Counted from the stretch's first letter, positions 44,134 through 54,330 are shown. The stretch: DNA of 64,000 nt from JAGOEF01 sp964511665 (GCA_964511665.1 CAZEHA010000005.1:1-64000), one strand, 5' to 3'. Program-made: numbers and translations. Notes: a model not told the origin generated them from the letters alone.

Positions 44134-45971
44134 GATTCAGAAGATGTTTTATGGTTATATACAGCACTGTAGCCCGACAATAAATGTGTGACCCGAGACG
44201 AAGGCGATGGAATAAGGTCGCAACCGATGATATCAGACCATTCTTTATCTATTTTATTAATTATAGATTCGTTCATAGATACTATGTTAGGCCAATCGCG
44301 GTTAAAATTATCATTTGTTTTCGATTTTATCTGTGCATTCACATACAGACAATTGTTTTGTATCAGGCAGTCGTAGCCGGGGTCGATACTGTTTAGAACA
44401 TACCAGGCTTGCAGATAGGGCGATAGCTTTTCAACACCCGAATTCACAACAGCTATCAGCTTGGCATTGGGTTGTAACTGGTGTATTGTAGCAGCAATGT
44501 CGCCGAAAGACGGGGCTTCGTGTGGTGTAATGGCAGCAACTACAATATTGCCAAACACACAGCAATCGTATCCGGCTATTTTATTGAAAAGAACTTCGTC
44601 GTTGTTATCGGTTGGGTTATTGCTTGTTTGTGTTGCGTCGATGAGTATTTTTCCGCTTTGTGCCATTTTATACGCAGCATGGTCGAGAACGTCGGCAGGC
44701 CCCATACTGATGTGTACATCGGTATGCATATCAATTTGCGAAATAATAGCTTGTAGGTAATACGGAAAATTAGAAAAATTGAATGATTCGGGTACACATA
44801 CAATAACTTTGGCAAACATCATCTGCCCGTTACCCAACAAGGCATGCATTATTTTAAGGGCATGTCCGGGGTAATCGGTTGTCATTTTAATAAACACCAG
44901 ATTGTGTGCTACGCCATACGAAGGCAGATATATGTCGGATATTTCGGGGTGCATCATTTTAAGTGCATGTACAAAGATTCTTTCGGTGGCCAGAGCCATG
45001 TATTCATCTTCCATGGGTGGCACCCCCACAATAGTTGATGGATATACTGCATTTTTACGATGGGTAATGCAAGTAACGTGAAACACCGGATATTCATCGG
45101 GTAGCGAATACACTCCGGTATGGTCGCCAAAAGGGCCTTCGGTTCTAAGTGCTTCGTCGGGGTCGATGTACCCTTCAATTACAATGTCGGCATCTTCGGG
45201 TACGCTGATTGCCTGGGTGAGGCATTTCACAAATCTCACTTTCTTACGGCGCAGAAAACCGGTCATTATAAACTCGTCGATGCCGTCGGGAAGGGGAGCT
45301 GTGGCTGCATAAGTATATAGCGGGTCACCGCCAAGAATAACAGCTACCGGCATTTTTTTTCTTAGCTTTTTGTAGGCTCGGTAATGAGCAGCACCGCCCT
45401 TATGCATATGCCAGTGCATTCCGGTGGTTTTCTCATCAAAAACCTGCATGCGATACATGCCTGCATTGCGCACACCCGTCTCGGGATGCTGTGTGAGAAC
45501 AATGGGTAGAGTAATAAAACGCCCGCCATCGTGAGGCCAGCATTGCATTATAGGTAATTTCGACAAATCGGGATTATCGAACACAACCTGCTGACATGCT
45601 GCTTTGCCCTTTGAGGATGTAGGGAAATACCCTGCTTTTCTGATGATTTGAGGAAGAAGTTTCAACTTCTTATTGTTTCGCATCTGCTTGCCCATCAATA
45701 ACTTTGCCAACGACATCAATTCATTGGGGACGGTGTCGTAGTGTTGGCTGCGCAATACCGATTTCATTCGTTTCTCCGACCCAAATGCATTTATCAGCAA
45801 GGCGAAATCGGTTCCGTTGTTTTCGAATAAGAGTGCTTTTCCACCATGGGGCGATTTCATTACCCTATCGGCAACTTCGGTTATTTCGAGTATGGGCGAT
45901 ACAAGTGCATGTATTCTGATCAGCTCTTGCTGTTCTTCGAGTAATGCTATGAATTCCGATAGTGAGTTCAA
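44130..45971 (-). CDS. UbiD-family decarboxylase
   Basis: This 613-residue protein starts at TTG 45971. An in-frame stop four codons upstream leaves no other start, and the N-terminus (SLSEFIALLEEQQELIRI) matches the family. The body has GPFGDHTGVYS near 280-290, the TCITHRKNAVYPSTIVGVPPMEDE block and DVLDHA near 440, as in prenylated-FMN-dependent UbiD enzymes; the Glu and Arg of the active site appear present. It likely decarboxylates an aromatic acid, for example in quinone biosynthesis. No UbiX flavin prenyltransferase is in the window. It follows the beta-propeller-like gene by 9 nt and is just outside the radical SAM block. Confidence 0.88.
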   Translation of the reverse strand: MNSLSEFIALLEEQQELIRIHALVSPILEITEVADRVMKSPHGGKALLFENNGTDFALLINAFGSEKRMKSVLRSQHYDTVPNELMSLAKLLMGKQMRNNKKLKLLPQIIRKAGYFPTSSKGKAACQQVVFDNPDLSKLPIMQCWPHDGGRFITLPIVLTQHPETGVRNAGMYRMQVFDEKTTGMHWHMHKGGAAHYRAYKKLRKKMPVAVILGGDPLYTYAATAPLPDGIDEFIMTGFLRRKKVRFVKCLTQAISVPEDADIVIEGYIDPDEALRTEGPFGDHTGVYSLPDEYPVFHVTCITHRKNAVYPSTIVGVPPMEDEYMALATERIFVHALKMMHPEISDIYLPSYGVAHNLVFIKMTTDYPGHALKIMHALLGNGQMMFAKVIVCVPESFNFSNFPYYLQAIISQIDMHTDVHISMGPADVLDHAAYKMAQSGKILIDATQTSNNPTDNNDEVLFNKIAGYDCCVFGNIVVAAITPHEAPSFGDIAATIHQLQPNAKLIAVVNSGVEKLSPYLQAWYVLNSIDPGYDCLIQNNCLYVNAQIKSKTNDNFNRDWPNIVSMNESIINKIDKEWSDIIGCDLIPSPSSRVTHLLSGYSAVYNHKTSSES

Positions 45972-45980
45972 TGCCGCAAG

Positions 45981-47402
45981 TTAAAGGTCGAACTTAGCAA
46001 CAAATCCATTCTGATGTTTACCTCTCGATTCAACAAACATATTTCCGAACATGGCATTCCCGCTAATTTCGCCACACACTACCAGCATGTGGTTGAGCGA
46101 TACGTTGAACACTTTGGTAAGTCCTGTGGGTTTGTCGGCTGTTTTGGCCCAAAGCAGCTCTCCTGTGTCTGATATTTTCATCACCAGCATGCCGGGTGTG
46201 AAAGGAGCTTCGAGCGTTTTTACTTCTGTGTTATTTGGCAGGATAATATGATCGTAGAAGAACCCACCCGCATAACAATTGCCCTGTTTGTCGGCAACTA
46301 TGCTAAGTGCCCGACTCGAATTTTGGCCTTTTGTGCTTATATGCCAATATGGATGTTCGCCTTTAAAACATATTACAAACCAGTTTTCGAGTAAACTGCC
46401 TTTGTTGTTTGTAACGGCATCAATTACGGTGGTGTCGCCAAAAATAGAAAAAGCGCCAATGCGTTCGGGGATATAGGCTCCGGTGTAGTATCCACAAAGG
46501 TAAACCTGGTCGTTGTGAAAGGCCATGTCGGTTACTTCTGCTTCGGTAATGGCACGGTGTATTCTTAAGAAACGCCCTTCGCTATCGAAATTGGCTACGT
46601 ACACAAATCGGTGCGATGCAATCATTGGGTTGTCGTTCTTCAAATCAGTAACATCGAAACAATGGCCCGCAAAGTCGGCAATGCCCGAGAGCTCTCCGGT
46701 AATGGCAAAGTCGCCGTACTGGTTGGCTGCAATAGCAGAAATGGTAATCCCTGTAACAAAGGTGTCGCCACCCGAAACCTGCTTCATCCAGTGGAGTTTG
46801 CCATCCTGACTAATTTTGGCGATGAAGTTGTTCTTTTCGTGGGTTTTATTCAAGGTTTTGCCATCGAGGTTTATTTCGTTTCTAAAGGCACCGGTAATGT
46901 AAATATCGTTTTTTACCCCGCCCAGCGTCATATCGGCGGCAAACACATCGGCACTACCTGTTAGTTCTTTAAGCCAAATAACCTCTCCGTTTTCGGTATT
47001 TACGCTGGCAAGTACTGCCATGTAATGTTCGCCCGAGTATGCAATTGGATGTCCTGCAAAATTGCTGCTTTTTGAACTTTGAGCAAAAATGCTAAGAACA
47101 TTACCGGTAATTTCGATATTTTTAATTTTCATATCTGCCCTGTGCATCCATACAATTTCGTTGTTAATGTCGAGTCGGGCAATAAACCCGCCCCAACGAT
47201 CTTTGTAGCGGTATGACCCCATAATCAGATTTTTATTGAATTCCCCTGCCAGATAAGTGTTACCATCGGTATCGGTGCAAATGCAATTCACGCTGCTTGA
47301 ATAAGGACTCCCAAAAATTTTGTGATAATCAGATGTATATTGAGCAACTACCGAGGTAGAAACAATTATCAGCAATCCCCAAAAGAATAATTTATACTTC
47401 AT
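45981..47402 (-). CDS. Secreted beta-propeller-like (SBBP-type) protein
   Basis: This 473-residue protein has a signal peptide ending near VVAQ at about residue 21. The rest is a run of repeats of about 60 residues with the pattern D-x-x-G-N-x-Y-L-A-G/x-F and x-x-I-A-K-I-S-x-D-G-x-L, as in SBBP (beta-propeller) repeats of extracellular Bacteroidota proteins. No enzyme motif is seen. The final repeats end with NGFVAKFDL. It probably works outside the cell or in the periplasm. It shares its strand and a 9-nt gap with the UbiD gene, though a functional link is unlikely. Confidence 0.75.
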   Translation of the reverse strand: MKYKLFFWGLLIIVSTSVVAQYTSDYHKIFGSPYSSSVNCICTDTDGNTYLAGEFNKNLIMGSYRYKDRWGGFIARLDINNEIVWMHRADMKIKNIEITGNVLSIFAQSSKSSNFAGHPIAYSGEHYMAVLASVNTENGEVIWLKELTGSADVFAADMTLGGVKNDIYITGAFRNEINLDGKTLNKTHEKNNFIAKISQDGKLHWMKQVSGGDTFVTGITISAIAANQYGDFAITGELSGIADFAGHCFDVTDLKNDNPMIASHRFVYVANFDSEGRFLRIHRAITEAEVTDMAFHNDQVYLCGYYTGAYIPERIGAFSIFGDTTVIDAVTNNKGSLLENWFVICFKGEHPYWHISTKGQNSSRALSIVADKQGNCYAGGFFYDHIILPNNTEVKTLEAPFTPGMLVMKISDTGELLWAKTADKPTGLTKVFNVSLNHMLVVCGEISGNAMFGNMFVESRGKHQNGFVAKFDL

Positions 47403-47480
47403 AACTCAATCAATTTTTTACATTGCAAAAGTGCTAAAAAAAACAATAAACGAAAACATACTTAACAATTATAATACAAC

Positions 47481-47515
47481 AAAATCGGCATTTTATCAAG
47501 CTTCGTGCCGATTTT
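47481..47515 (-). terminator. Hairpin terminator after the RND operon
   Basis: AAAATCGGCA at 47481-47490 pairs perfectly with TGCCGATTTT at 47506-47515 (10-bp stem, 15-nt loop). The stem is A/T-flanked on both sides, so it could work in either direction. It lies downstream of the PII-like gene ending at 47606 and upstream of the 47402 gene. Confidence 0.6.
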
Positions 47516-47605
47516 GAGTTTGCAATGGTGTACGTAAGATTAAGAATAATTAAAATTCTAACAAAATGTCAGGGTACACACCAAATCAATATCTGTAGTG
47601 AGAGC

Positions 47606-47899
47606 TTAATATCCTCCGGTAATATCCCAGACAAATGCCCTGATTCCTACTTCGGTGTTGATGTGATCGAGGTTTTTAATTTTTTGAAGTAAAACATCAA
47701 CCATCTCTTCTTCTACAATGCATAGAATAGCGGAATTTATTTCGGGCCATGTGTGTGTGCCATAGTGAGGATTCCCCGTAGTGCTTCCCCTGCCTTGCAT
47801 ATTCGACCATTGAGAATATCCCCTTATTTCGAGGGCATCTATCATATATTCCACTTTTTCGGTCAATGCCATATTATACACAATGAATACTGCTTTCAT
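47606..47899 (-). CDS. PG0541-like PII-fold transporter-associated protein
   Basis: This 97-residue protein has a ferredoxin-like pattern (MKAVFIVYNMALTEKV...YSQWSNMQGRGSTTG...IPCIVEEEMVDVLLQ-type strands) matching the small PG0541-family proteins found beside RND pumps in Bacteroidales. These resemble PII or copper-tolerance CutA-type folds and are thought to modulate the pump. The gene follows the RND transporter by 16 nt and is the last of the operon. Ligand unknown. Confidence 0.8.
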   Translation of the reverse strand: MKAVFIVYNMALTEKVEYMIDALEIRGYSQWSNMQGRGSTTGNPHYGTHTWPEINSAILCIVEEEMVDVLLQKIKNLDHINTEVGIRAFVWDITGGY

Positions 47900-47915
47900 A
47901 GAGTTGTAGCTTTAC

Positions 47916-50900
47916 TTATTTAACATCGTTTTCGGGCATCATAAAACTGTATTTTAGGCGATGGCGGGTCTTCATGCGTAAACGTTCTCCTTTGCGCGAA
48001 AACACAGCATACAATACAGGAACAATAATCATGGTTATCAGTGTAGAGAAAATCAAACCTCCAATAACCGAAATACCCATGGGGCTCCATATTTCGGAAC
48101 CTTCGCCTGTGCTCAAGGCCATTGGCAATAAACCGAGAATTGTGGTCATGGCTGTCATAAGCACAGGTCGCAATCTCGATTTACCCGAAAGGGCAATGGC
48201 TTCATTAAGCTCGTATTCTCTGTCGCGCATCAAATTGATATAATCAACCAGTACAATGGCATTTTTTACTACAATACCTATAAGCAGTACGGCACCTAAT
48301 GCAGCTATTACGCTAAGGTTGGTTCCGGTTATGAACAGTGCAAAAATAACCCCCGAGAAAGAGAATGGTATGGCAAACATGATAATGAAAGGCATTTTGA
48401 ACGACTCGAATTGCGATGCCATCACAATAAAAACAAGCAGCAACGAAATTAGCATGAGCAAGCCCAAATCGGCAAAAGCATCTTGTTGTTCTTCGTAAGC
48501 ACCACCAACGTCGATGAGTACATCGCCGGGTTTCTCAATTTTATCAACTTCGGCCTGTATTTGTTTGGCCAGTTCGCCCATTGGGATATTAAAAGGTTGT
48601 GCTGTAACCTTTACGATGCGTTCTTTGCGTCGGCGTTCAATGTTTGGTGGCGACCACTCTTCAACCACATGTCCCAGCTCCGAAAGTCGTACTTTCACAC
48701 CCTGCTGGTTCATGATTGTGATATTCTCGATATCGCTGATAGAGCCCCTGAATTCTTCTTTTAATCGAACTACAACATCGTACTCGTCGCCGGTTTCACG
48801 GTATTTTGTTGCAGTGAAGCCCAATACGCGATTTCTTATGGCAAGCGAAACTGTAGCCGTATTCAAGCCATATTGCGCGAGTTTTTCGCGGTCGAGCACC
48901 ACTTTTAGTTCCGGTTTCGACTTGTCGCGGCTAATGGTTATGTCGCGTGCTCCATCAAGCTTTTTAATGTTTTCGGCCAATTCCGATGCTATCCGGTTGG
49001 TAACCTCAAAGTCGTATCCGTAAATTTCAACTTCGATACCCTGATTGCCAAGTCCCCCCATGCCACCGGAAAAGCCCAGGCTGAAGTCGATAATTTCGGG
49101 GATGGTTTCAAGCTGTTTTCTAAAATCATCGCCTATCTCCCAACAGCTGCGATTTCGTTGGTCGATATCAACAAGCCTGAGTTGCAGGTTTAAAATATGC
49201 GAACCCGAGCTGCTCCAAATAGCCGATACACCTCCTGCATCGTTGCTACCTGCCGAGCTCGATATAAGCTGTACTTCGGGGTAACGTTCCTTTACCAGGT
49301 CTTCAATTTTTCGTGCCACCATTTTTGTTTCATCGACGCGTGCCCCGGTTTGCAACTCAATTTTTGCTGTAACCAGACTCTGATCTGATTCAGGTATAAA
49401 CTCGGTTCCTATAAAAGGCATTAGGGTAAACGATAAAACAAATATAGCCAATGCACCAACCATAATAATAATTTTATGACGCAAGCTCCAGCGTATCACT
49501 TTTTCATACCCATTATCGATATAATCGAGGAAGCGTTTTATGGTATTGGTATATCCAAATTTGGGGAGTTTTTTTGCAGGGCGCAACCGTAGCATCAACG
49601 AACTGAGCATAGGTGTTAAGGTAATGGCTGCTATGGTAGAGGTGGTTACTACTATCGAAACAATCCAGCCCAACTGACGGAAGAGAACACCCGTCATACC
49701 GCTTACGAAAGTTAGCGGAAAGAATACGGCCAGCACCACCAGTGTTGTAACTATTACTGCCAGCCACACTTCGTTGGTGGCATATAGAGCCGCTTCGCGT
49801 GGTGTGGCTCCTCGTTCTATATGTTTTGTGATATTTTCGAGAACCACAATGGCATCGTCAACAACCATCCCAATAGCTATAGATAAGGAAGCCAGCGAAA
49901 TAATATTGATAGAGCTCCCCGAAAGGCTTAAGTAGATAAATGCCACAATCAGCGAAATGGGAATTGTAAGTATCACAATAAATGTTGCACGCCAACGTCC
50001 TAAAAAGAACAACACCACCAACACCACAAAAATCAGGGCATAAAGCAGGGTTTCCGAAAGGTTGCTAACCGATTGTGAAATAAACTCTGAGGAGTCGAAG
50101 ATGGGTTTAATCTCAACATCGGGGGGCAGTGTTTTTTTTATTTCTTCCAGTTCTTTTTTCACTTCACGGGCCACAGCTATGGTATTGCCTCCCGACTGTT
50201 TCATAACAAACATCCTGATACCCAGCTCTCCGTTGATTCGTTCTTCGAGCGACATATCTTTCACGGTGTCTTTCACGGTGGCAATGTCGTTTATGTAAAT
50301 GGTTTGTCCGTTGAAACTGCCTATTACAATATCTTTGATTTGATCGCTCGATTGAAACTCTCCTTCTACTTTCAGCTGATAATCCATTTGACCCATTTCA
50401 ACATTTCCGGCAGGGAGGTTAAAGTTTTCGGCCTGCAGTATGCCCCCAATCATTTCGACCGATAAATTATAGGCTTCTATTTTGCGAGGATCCACTTCAA
50501 TATACACCGTTCGCCCGGGAGTTCCGGCCAAACCTACCGAACCAACACCCTCGATACGGTTCAGTCGGTTCACCAGCTTTTCGTCGAGTAATTTTTCGAT
50601 GCCTGCATAACTTTCTTTTGCCGATATCGAATAGAAAATAATGGGCATCATGCTCGAGTTGAACTTGTATATAATGGGCGTTTGTGCTCCATCGGGAAGG
50701 TTGTCTTTTACAAACTCCAATGCATTCCTGATGTCGTTGGCCGCTTCGTCAAGATTGGTTTCCCACTCAAATTCCAGGGTTACAATCGACATATTGTCGC
50801 GCGAAATAGAATTGATTTGTTTCAAATTCTCAACCGAATTGCAGGCATCTTCGATGGGTTTCGAAATGTTGGTTTCAATATCTGATGCATTGGCTCCCGC

Positions 50901-51053
50901 ATAGATGGTTACAACCGAAATGGCCGGAAATTCAACCTCCGGATATAAGTCAACCGGCAGTCGGCTTAGCGAATAAATGCCAAATATAATCACCGCTGCA
51001 AAAATCATCAGGGTGGTGATGGGCTTCTTTACGGCACTACTGTATATACTCAT
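47916..51053 (-). CDS. RND efflux transporter, HAE1-like inner membrane subunit
   Basis: This 1045-residue protein has the duplicated twelve-helix layout with two large periplasmic domains. Helix 4 has G-M-V-V-D-D-A-I-V-V near 395-404, the proton-relay Asp pair, and a conserved GFSGVIFALFITG-type helix appears in the second half. It would pump drugs, bile acids or other amphiphiles with the adaptor (51080-52138) and the TolC-like protein (52170-53558), probably as a homotrimer. Length and motifs are normal for the AcrB/MexB class. It is the third gene of the operon. Confidence 0.95.
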   Translation of the reverse strand: MSIYSSAVKKPITTLMIFAAVIIFGIYSLSRLPVDLYPEVEFPAISVVTIYAGANASDIETNISKPIEDACNSVENLKQINSISRDNMSIVTLEFEWETNLDEAANDIRNALEFVKDNLPDGAQTPIIYKFNSSMMPIIFYSISAKESYAGIEKLLDEKLVNRLNRIEGVGSVGLAGTPGRTVYIEVDPRKIEAYNLSVEMIGGILQAENFNLPAGNVEMGQMDYQLKVEGEFQSSDQIKDIVIGSFNGQTIYINDIATVKDTVKDMSLEERINGELGIRMFVMKQSGGNTIAVAREVKKELEEIKKTLPPDVEIKPIFDSSEFISQSVSNLSETLLYALIFVVLVVLFFLGRWRATFIVILTIPISLIVAFIYLSLSGSSINIISLASLSIAIGMVVDDAIVVLENITKHIERGATPREAALYATNEVWLAVIVTTLVVLAVFFPLTFVSGMTGVLFRQLGWIVSIVVTTSTIAAITLTPMLSSLMLRLRPAKKLPKFGYTNTIKRFLDYIDNGYEKVIRWSLRHKIIIMVGALAIFVLSFTLMPFIGTEFIPESDQSLVTAKIELQTGARVDETKMVARKIEDLVKERYPEVQLISSSAGSNDAGGVSAIWSSSGSHILNLQLRLVDIDQRNRSCWEIGDDFRKQLETIPEIIDFSLGFSGGMGGLGNQGIEVEIYGYDFEVTNRIASELAENIKKLDGARDITISRDKSKPELKVVLDREKLAQYGLNTATVSLAIRNRVLGFTATKYRETGDEYDVVVRLKEEFRGSISDIENITIMNQQGVKVRLSELGHVVEEWSPPNIERRRKERIVKVTAQPFNIPMGELAKQIQAEVDKIEKPGDVLIDVGGAYEEQQDAFADLGLLMLISLLLVFIVMASQFESFKMPFIIMFAIPFSFSGVIFALFITGTNLSVIAALGAVLLIGIVVKNAIVLVDYINLMRDREYELNEAIALSGKSRLRPVLMTAMTTILGLLPMALSTGEGSEIWSPMGISVIGGLIFSTLITMIIVPVLYAVFSRKGERLRMKTRHRLKYSFMMPENDVK

Positions 51054-51079
51054 GATGCTGTCAATTAAAAAAATGATTA

Positions 51080-52138
51080 TTACTCAACTACGCTCACTTT
51101 GTCGCCGTCGAGTAGTTTGTTCTGTCCGGCCACCACTATTTTATCGCCTTCTTTCAGGTTTTCCGAGAAAATTTCTATTCTGTCGTCGTAGCGTTTACCA
51201 AGCTCCACATTCACGCGTTGCACACTGCCGTTATTGTACAAGAACACATAACGGGTATTGGTGCCGTCTTGCAACAACACAGCCGAAATAGGAACCACCA
51301 TGGCTTCTTCTTTGCCTACGTTCATATTAACACGTGCAAACATACCGGGACGAAGTTTCTCTTTGGAGTTAGGGATTTGAACCTCTACATTGAAAGTGCG
51401 GCTCATCGCATTTATAGTAGGATGTATCAAACTGATCTTTCCGGAAAATACCTCACCTGGATAGATATCGCAACTTAACTGAGTTTCCATGCCCGTCTTA
51501 ATTAGAGGATAGTAGCGCTCCGAAACAGCAATTACTGCTTTAAGAGGATTGATTTGTTGAATAATTACAACGGCAGCTTTGCCCATTTGTGTGTTGGGAG
51601 CACCGCTGAACAATTCCCCGTTTTCGAAATATTTTGCTGTAACAATACCTCCGAATGGAGCGCGCAATACCACGTTGTCGCGCAAGAATTCAATATTGTT
51701 ACGGGTTACTTCGAGCTGTGTTTTTATTTGATCGTATTGCTGCACCGCAATGCCCCCAACACGAACTAAAGTGTCGAGTCGCTGATAGTCTTTTTCGAGG
51801 CTAATCAACTGCAACTCGGCCTGATTTAAGGTCGTCCTGTCCATTTCTATCAAAACCTGACCGGCAGCTATTCTGTCGCCAATCTTTACATTAATCTTCG
51901 AAATACGTCCGGGTTGTGCCGGTGCCAGATATAGTTCTTCGTTCGGAAGTATGTTGGCCGTGTACTCCAAATCGCGCATAACTTCGGTTTTGTGCAACTC
52001 TAGTAGTTTCACTGTTTTTTCGGAGGACTTGTTTTCGTTCTCTTTGGGCTTTTCGTTGTCTTGTTTGGCTCCGCACGAATGCATCAATACCATTGCCGGT
52101 AGCAATAACCCAATTAAAAATAATCGTTGTGTTTTCAT
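51080..52138 (-). CDS. RND periplasmic adaptor (membrane fusion) lipoprotein
   Basis: This 352-residue protein has a lipoprotein signal ending V-L-M-H-S-C, with Cys22. It has the barrel-sandwich and hairpin pattern of RND adaptors: AQPGRISKINVKIGDRIAAGQVL near 75-97 (lipoyl-like half), a coiled-coil region to about 140, and LRAPFGGIVTAKYFENGELF near 150-170 (second half). It links the inner-membrane pump to the outer-membrane channel. The gene is 26 nt upstream of the pump gene. Confidence 0.92.
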   Translation of the reverse strand: MKTQRLFLIGLLLPAMVLMHSCGAKQDNEKPKENENKSSEKTVKLLELHKTEVMRDLEYTANILPNEELYLAPAQPGRISKINVKIGDRIAAGQVLIEMDRTTLNQAELQLISLEKDYQRLDTLVRVGGIAVQQYDQIKTQLEVTRNNIEFLRDNVVLRAPFGGIVTAKYFENGELFSGAPNTQMGKAAVVIIQQINPLKAVIAVSERYYPLIKTGMETQLSCDIYPGEVFSGKISLIHPTINAMSRTFNVEVQIPNSKEKLRPGMFARVNMNVGKEEAMVVPISAVLLQDGTNTRYVFLYNNGSVQRVNVELGKRYDDRIEIFSENLKEGDKIVVAGQNKLLDGDKVSVVE

Positions 52139-52169
52139 AAAAGGTCGAAATATTAAAATTTTGATAGTG

Positions 52170-53558
52170 TTACAAATTATTGAGTAATTTATCGAAATTA
52201 AGTTTTGCCTGAAGCAGGTTCATGATGGCCGAAACATAGTTGTTCTGTGCCTTCAGCAGGTTGTCGCTTGCTTGTGTTAGTTCAAGGCTTGACGCTACTC
52301 CGTGGGTGTACTTCAGTTCCGTTTTATCGTAAACTCTTTGTGCTACTTCGATGCTGCGTTTCTGTAGTTCATATTGTTCGTAGGCATTCAGCAAATCGTA
52401 GCGATATTGTTTTTCTTGCATCAGAAGTTGGTCTTCTACCATCAATCGGGTGTTGCGTGCTTTTTCGAATTCTATTTTTTTCTGTTGCACCTTGGCATTT
52501 CTCATACCACTCGAAAAAATGGGTATTTTCATACTTACTCCGGCAATGTGACGTGGATTCATGTCGAAATCGGTGGTAAGCAATTTCTCGTTGTAGCTAT
52601 AAAAGCCAACAATAACGGGAGCATAATTCCATTTTTCGAGTTGCATCATTTTATTGCTGAGCTCTTCTTGAGTTACCAAAATTTTGTAACTGGGATTGTT
52701 GTCGAGAACGAATGAATCAACAAGCAATGCTCCAAAATTGATGTTGTTGATAATTGATTCGAGTTTTTCGGTAAGAATTATTTCGGTGTTCGCATCAACA
52801 CCAAGTTGAAAACGAATCAGGTTGTAACTCATTTCTACGGCACGATTCATTTGGCTTTTTGCATTTGTTAGCATCATCACGGCAAGCTCTATCTGGTCAA
52901 GGTCGACCGGTTCGGCCAGGCCGGCAACAAGCATCACACGGGTTTGCTCCATTGTCTTATTCAGGTTTTCGATGCTGATGTCCATTATCTTGGTCGACTC
53001 TTCGGTAACCAAGGCCACATAGTATGCCATGGTTATTGCCTCGGTAATGTCTTTTTCGGTAATGTCGTATGCCATTTTCGAAAGACTGTGCGCAATTCTT
53101 GCGATTTTAAGCCCAACAAGATATTGCCCCGAAAAAATAAGCTGCGATAACTGAAGCTTGGCTGAGGAAGAATTGTCCATTTTTATCGTACTCGAACTGC
53201 TTCCCATCATCTGATAGAGCAAACTTAGTATTTCGCGGTCCCCGGCGTCCAGTATTGTGAAGTCGATGTTTGGAACACTACCGCCGCCACCAAAATTCAA
53301 TTCAACTTCGTAATTAAAAAAATCGGTGTAGTCAACACTTCCCTCAACCTGGGGCAAGCCCTGGGCAATGTTTGCCCACACCTGCTTTTCGGAAATGGCA
53401 ACATCGTAGGCTGAGTTTTTCAGTATTTTGTTGTGCTCAATGGCGTATTCACGGGCTTGTGAAAGGCTTAGACTCAGACTACTGCCCGATTGCGACATAA
53501 CCGGAATGGCAATAATTACTGCCAAAAACATGCTCAATAATTGTTTTATACAGTTCAT
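52170..53558 (-). CDS. TolC-family outer membrane efflux protein
   Basis: The protein has 462 residues from ATG 53558 (TTG 53585 also open; the ATG gives a cleaner signal peptide, cleaved near VMSQ). Two OEP repeats are visible: LSLSQAREYAIEHNKILKNS near 25-44 and the long helices to the LKAQNNYVSAIMNLLQAKLNFDKLL end. It forms the trimeric channel across the outer membrane. First gene of the four-gene RND operon; a TetR-type gene lies 131 nt upstream on the same strand. Confidence 0.9.
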   Translation of the reverse strand: MNCIKQLLSMFLAVIIAIPVMSQSGSSLSLSLSQAREYAIEHNKILKNSAYDVAISEKQVWANIAQGLPQVEGSVDYTDFFNYEVELNFGGGGSVPNIDFTILDAGDREILSLLYQMMGSSSSTIKMDNSSSAKLQLSQLIFSGQYLVGLKIARIAHSLSKMAYDITEKDITEAITMAYYVALVTEESTKIMDISIENLNKTMEQTRVMLVAGLAEPVDLDQIELAVMMLTNAKSQMNRAVEMSYNLIRFQLGVDANTEIILTEKLESIINNINFGALLVDSFVLDNNPSYKILVTQEELSNKMMQLEKWNYAPVIVGFYSYNEKLLTTDFDMNPRHIAGVSMKIPIFSSGMRNAKVQQKKIEFEKARNTRLMVEDQLLMQEKQYRYDLLNAYEQYELQKRSIEVAQRVYDKTELKYTHGVASSLELTQASDNLLKAQNNYVSAIMNLLQAKLNFDKLLNNL

Positions 53559-53689
53559 TGTATCGAATAATTTAAAACGGTTCAAAATAAAGTAATGTAT
53601 AGTTAATGCGAAGCCTAAAATCGGTCAACATACAAAATTGCAGCCTGGAATACGACTTTTCACCGAACGGCTTATTTATGTATGCCTTA

Positions 53690-54304
53690 CTAAGAATGGT
53701 TTTCGATGTTTGCATAATTTAGCTTTTTTAATCCTTCATCGGTGCAAATTCCACGCAGGTAGGGCATAAAAATAGTTCTTCCAATGTCTTCTTTGCTATA
53801 GGGCATTCCCTGGCTGTTCTCTTTCCCTACACAAAATTTCAGGGTTTGATGTAAAAAAATATTTGCCAAATTGATATTGATATCGCTGCGAAATGTTCCG
53901 TCGTCAACGCCTTTATTCAGTATCAGCTTCGAAATGGTATCGTCGTTCAGCACTCCCGAATCGTTCAATTCCTTGAATACCTTGTGGTGGTATTTCTCTA
54001 AATCTTCCATAAACAATGGATGTATCTTTTCGAGCACATTGTGGTGATATTGCGAAAATTTCACAATGGCATCTATTACGTTTTCTGATTTGGTGATAAT
54101 GTCAATCATCAATTCTTGATGATATTTTACTCCTTCTTCTATGGCTTGTTTCAGTAAATCGTCTTTGTCGGAAAAAAGTTCATATAATGTACGTTTCGAC
54201 ATGCCCAAATGGTTGGCAATATAGTCCATAGTTACTGCTCTAATTCCCAGTCGGGAGAATAAGATGCCGGCTTCTTTCAATATTCTTAAACGGTTGTCGT
54301 CCAT
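53690..54304 (-). CDS. TetR/AcrR-family transcriptional regulator
   Basis: The protein has 204 residues from ATG 54304. The frame is open to 54325, but a -7 element at 54323-54330 lies over it, so the inner start is chosen. The N-terminal helix-turn-helix has ILKEAGILFSRLGIRAVTMDYIANHLGMSKRTLYELFSDKDDLL, split as the TetR helices 1-4 at residues 7-51. The C-terminal part is a ligand-binding helical domain. It probably represses the RND operon that begins 131 nt downstream and responds to a pump substrate. Confidence 0.9.
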   Translation of the reverse strand: MDDNRLRILKEAGILFSRLGIRAVTMDYIANHLGMSKRTLYELFSDKDDLLKQAIEEGVKYHQELMIDIITKSENVIDAIVKFSQYHHNVLEKIHPLFMEDLEKYHHKVFKELNDSGVLNDDTISKLILNKGVDDGTFRSDININLANIFLHQTLKFCVGKENSQGMPYSKEDIGRTIFMPYLRGICTDEGLKKLNYANIENHS

Positions 54305-54322
54305 GTGTTCAAATTGAATTTG

Positions 54323-54330
54323 CAAAATTA
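54323..54330 (-). promoter_or_regulatory. Bacteroidota -7 element (TAATTTTG)
   Basis: TAATTTTG on the minus strand matches TAnnTTTG and lies 19 nt before the ATG at 54304 of the TetR gene, giving a very short leader. No clear -33 box. Confidence 0.4.
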
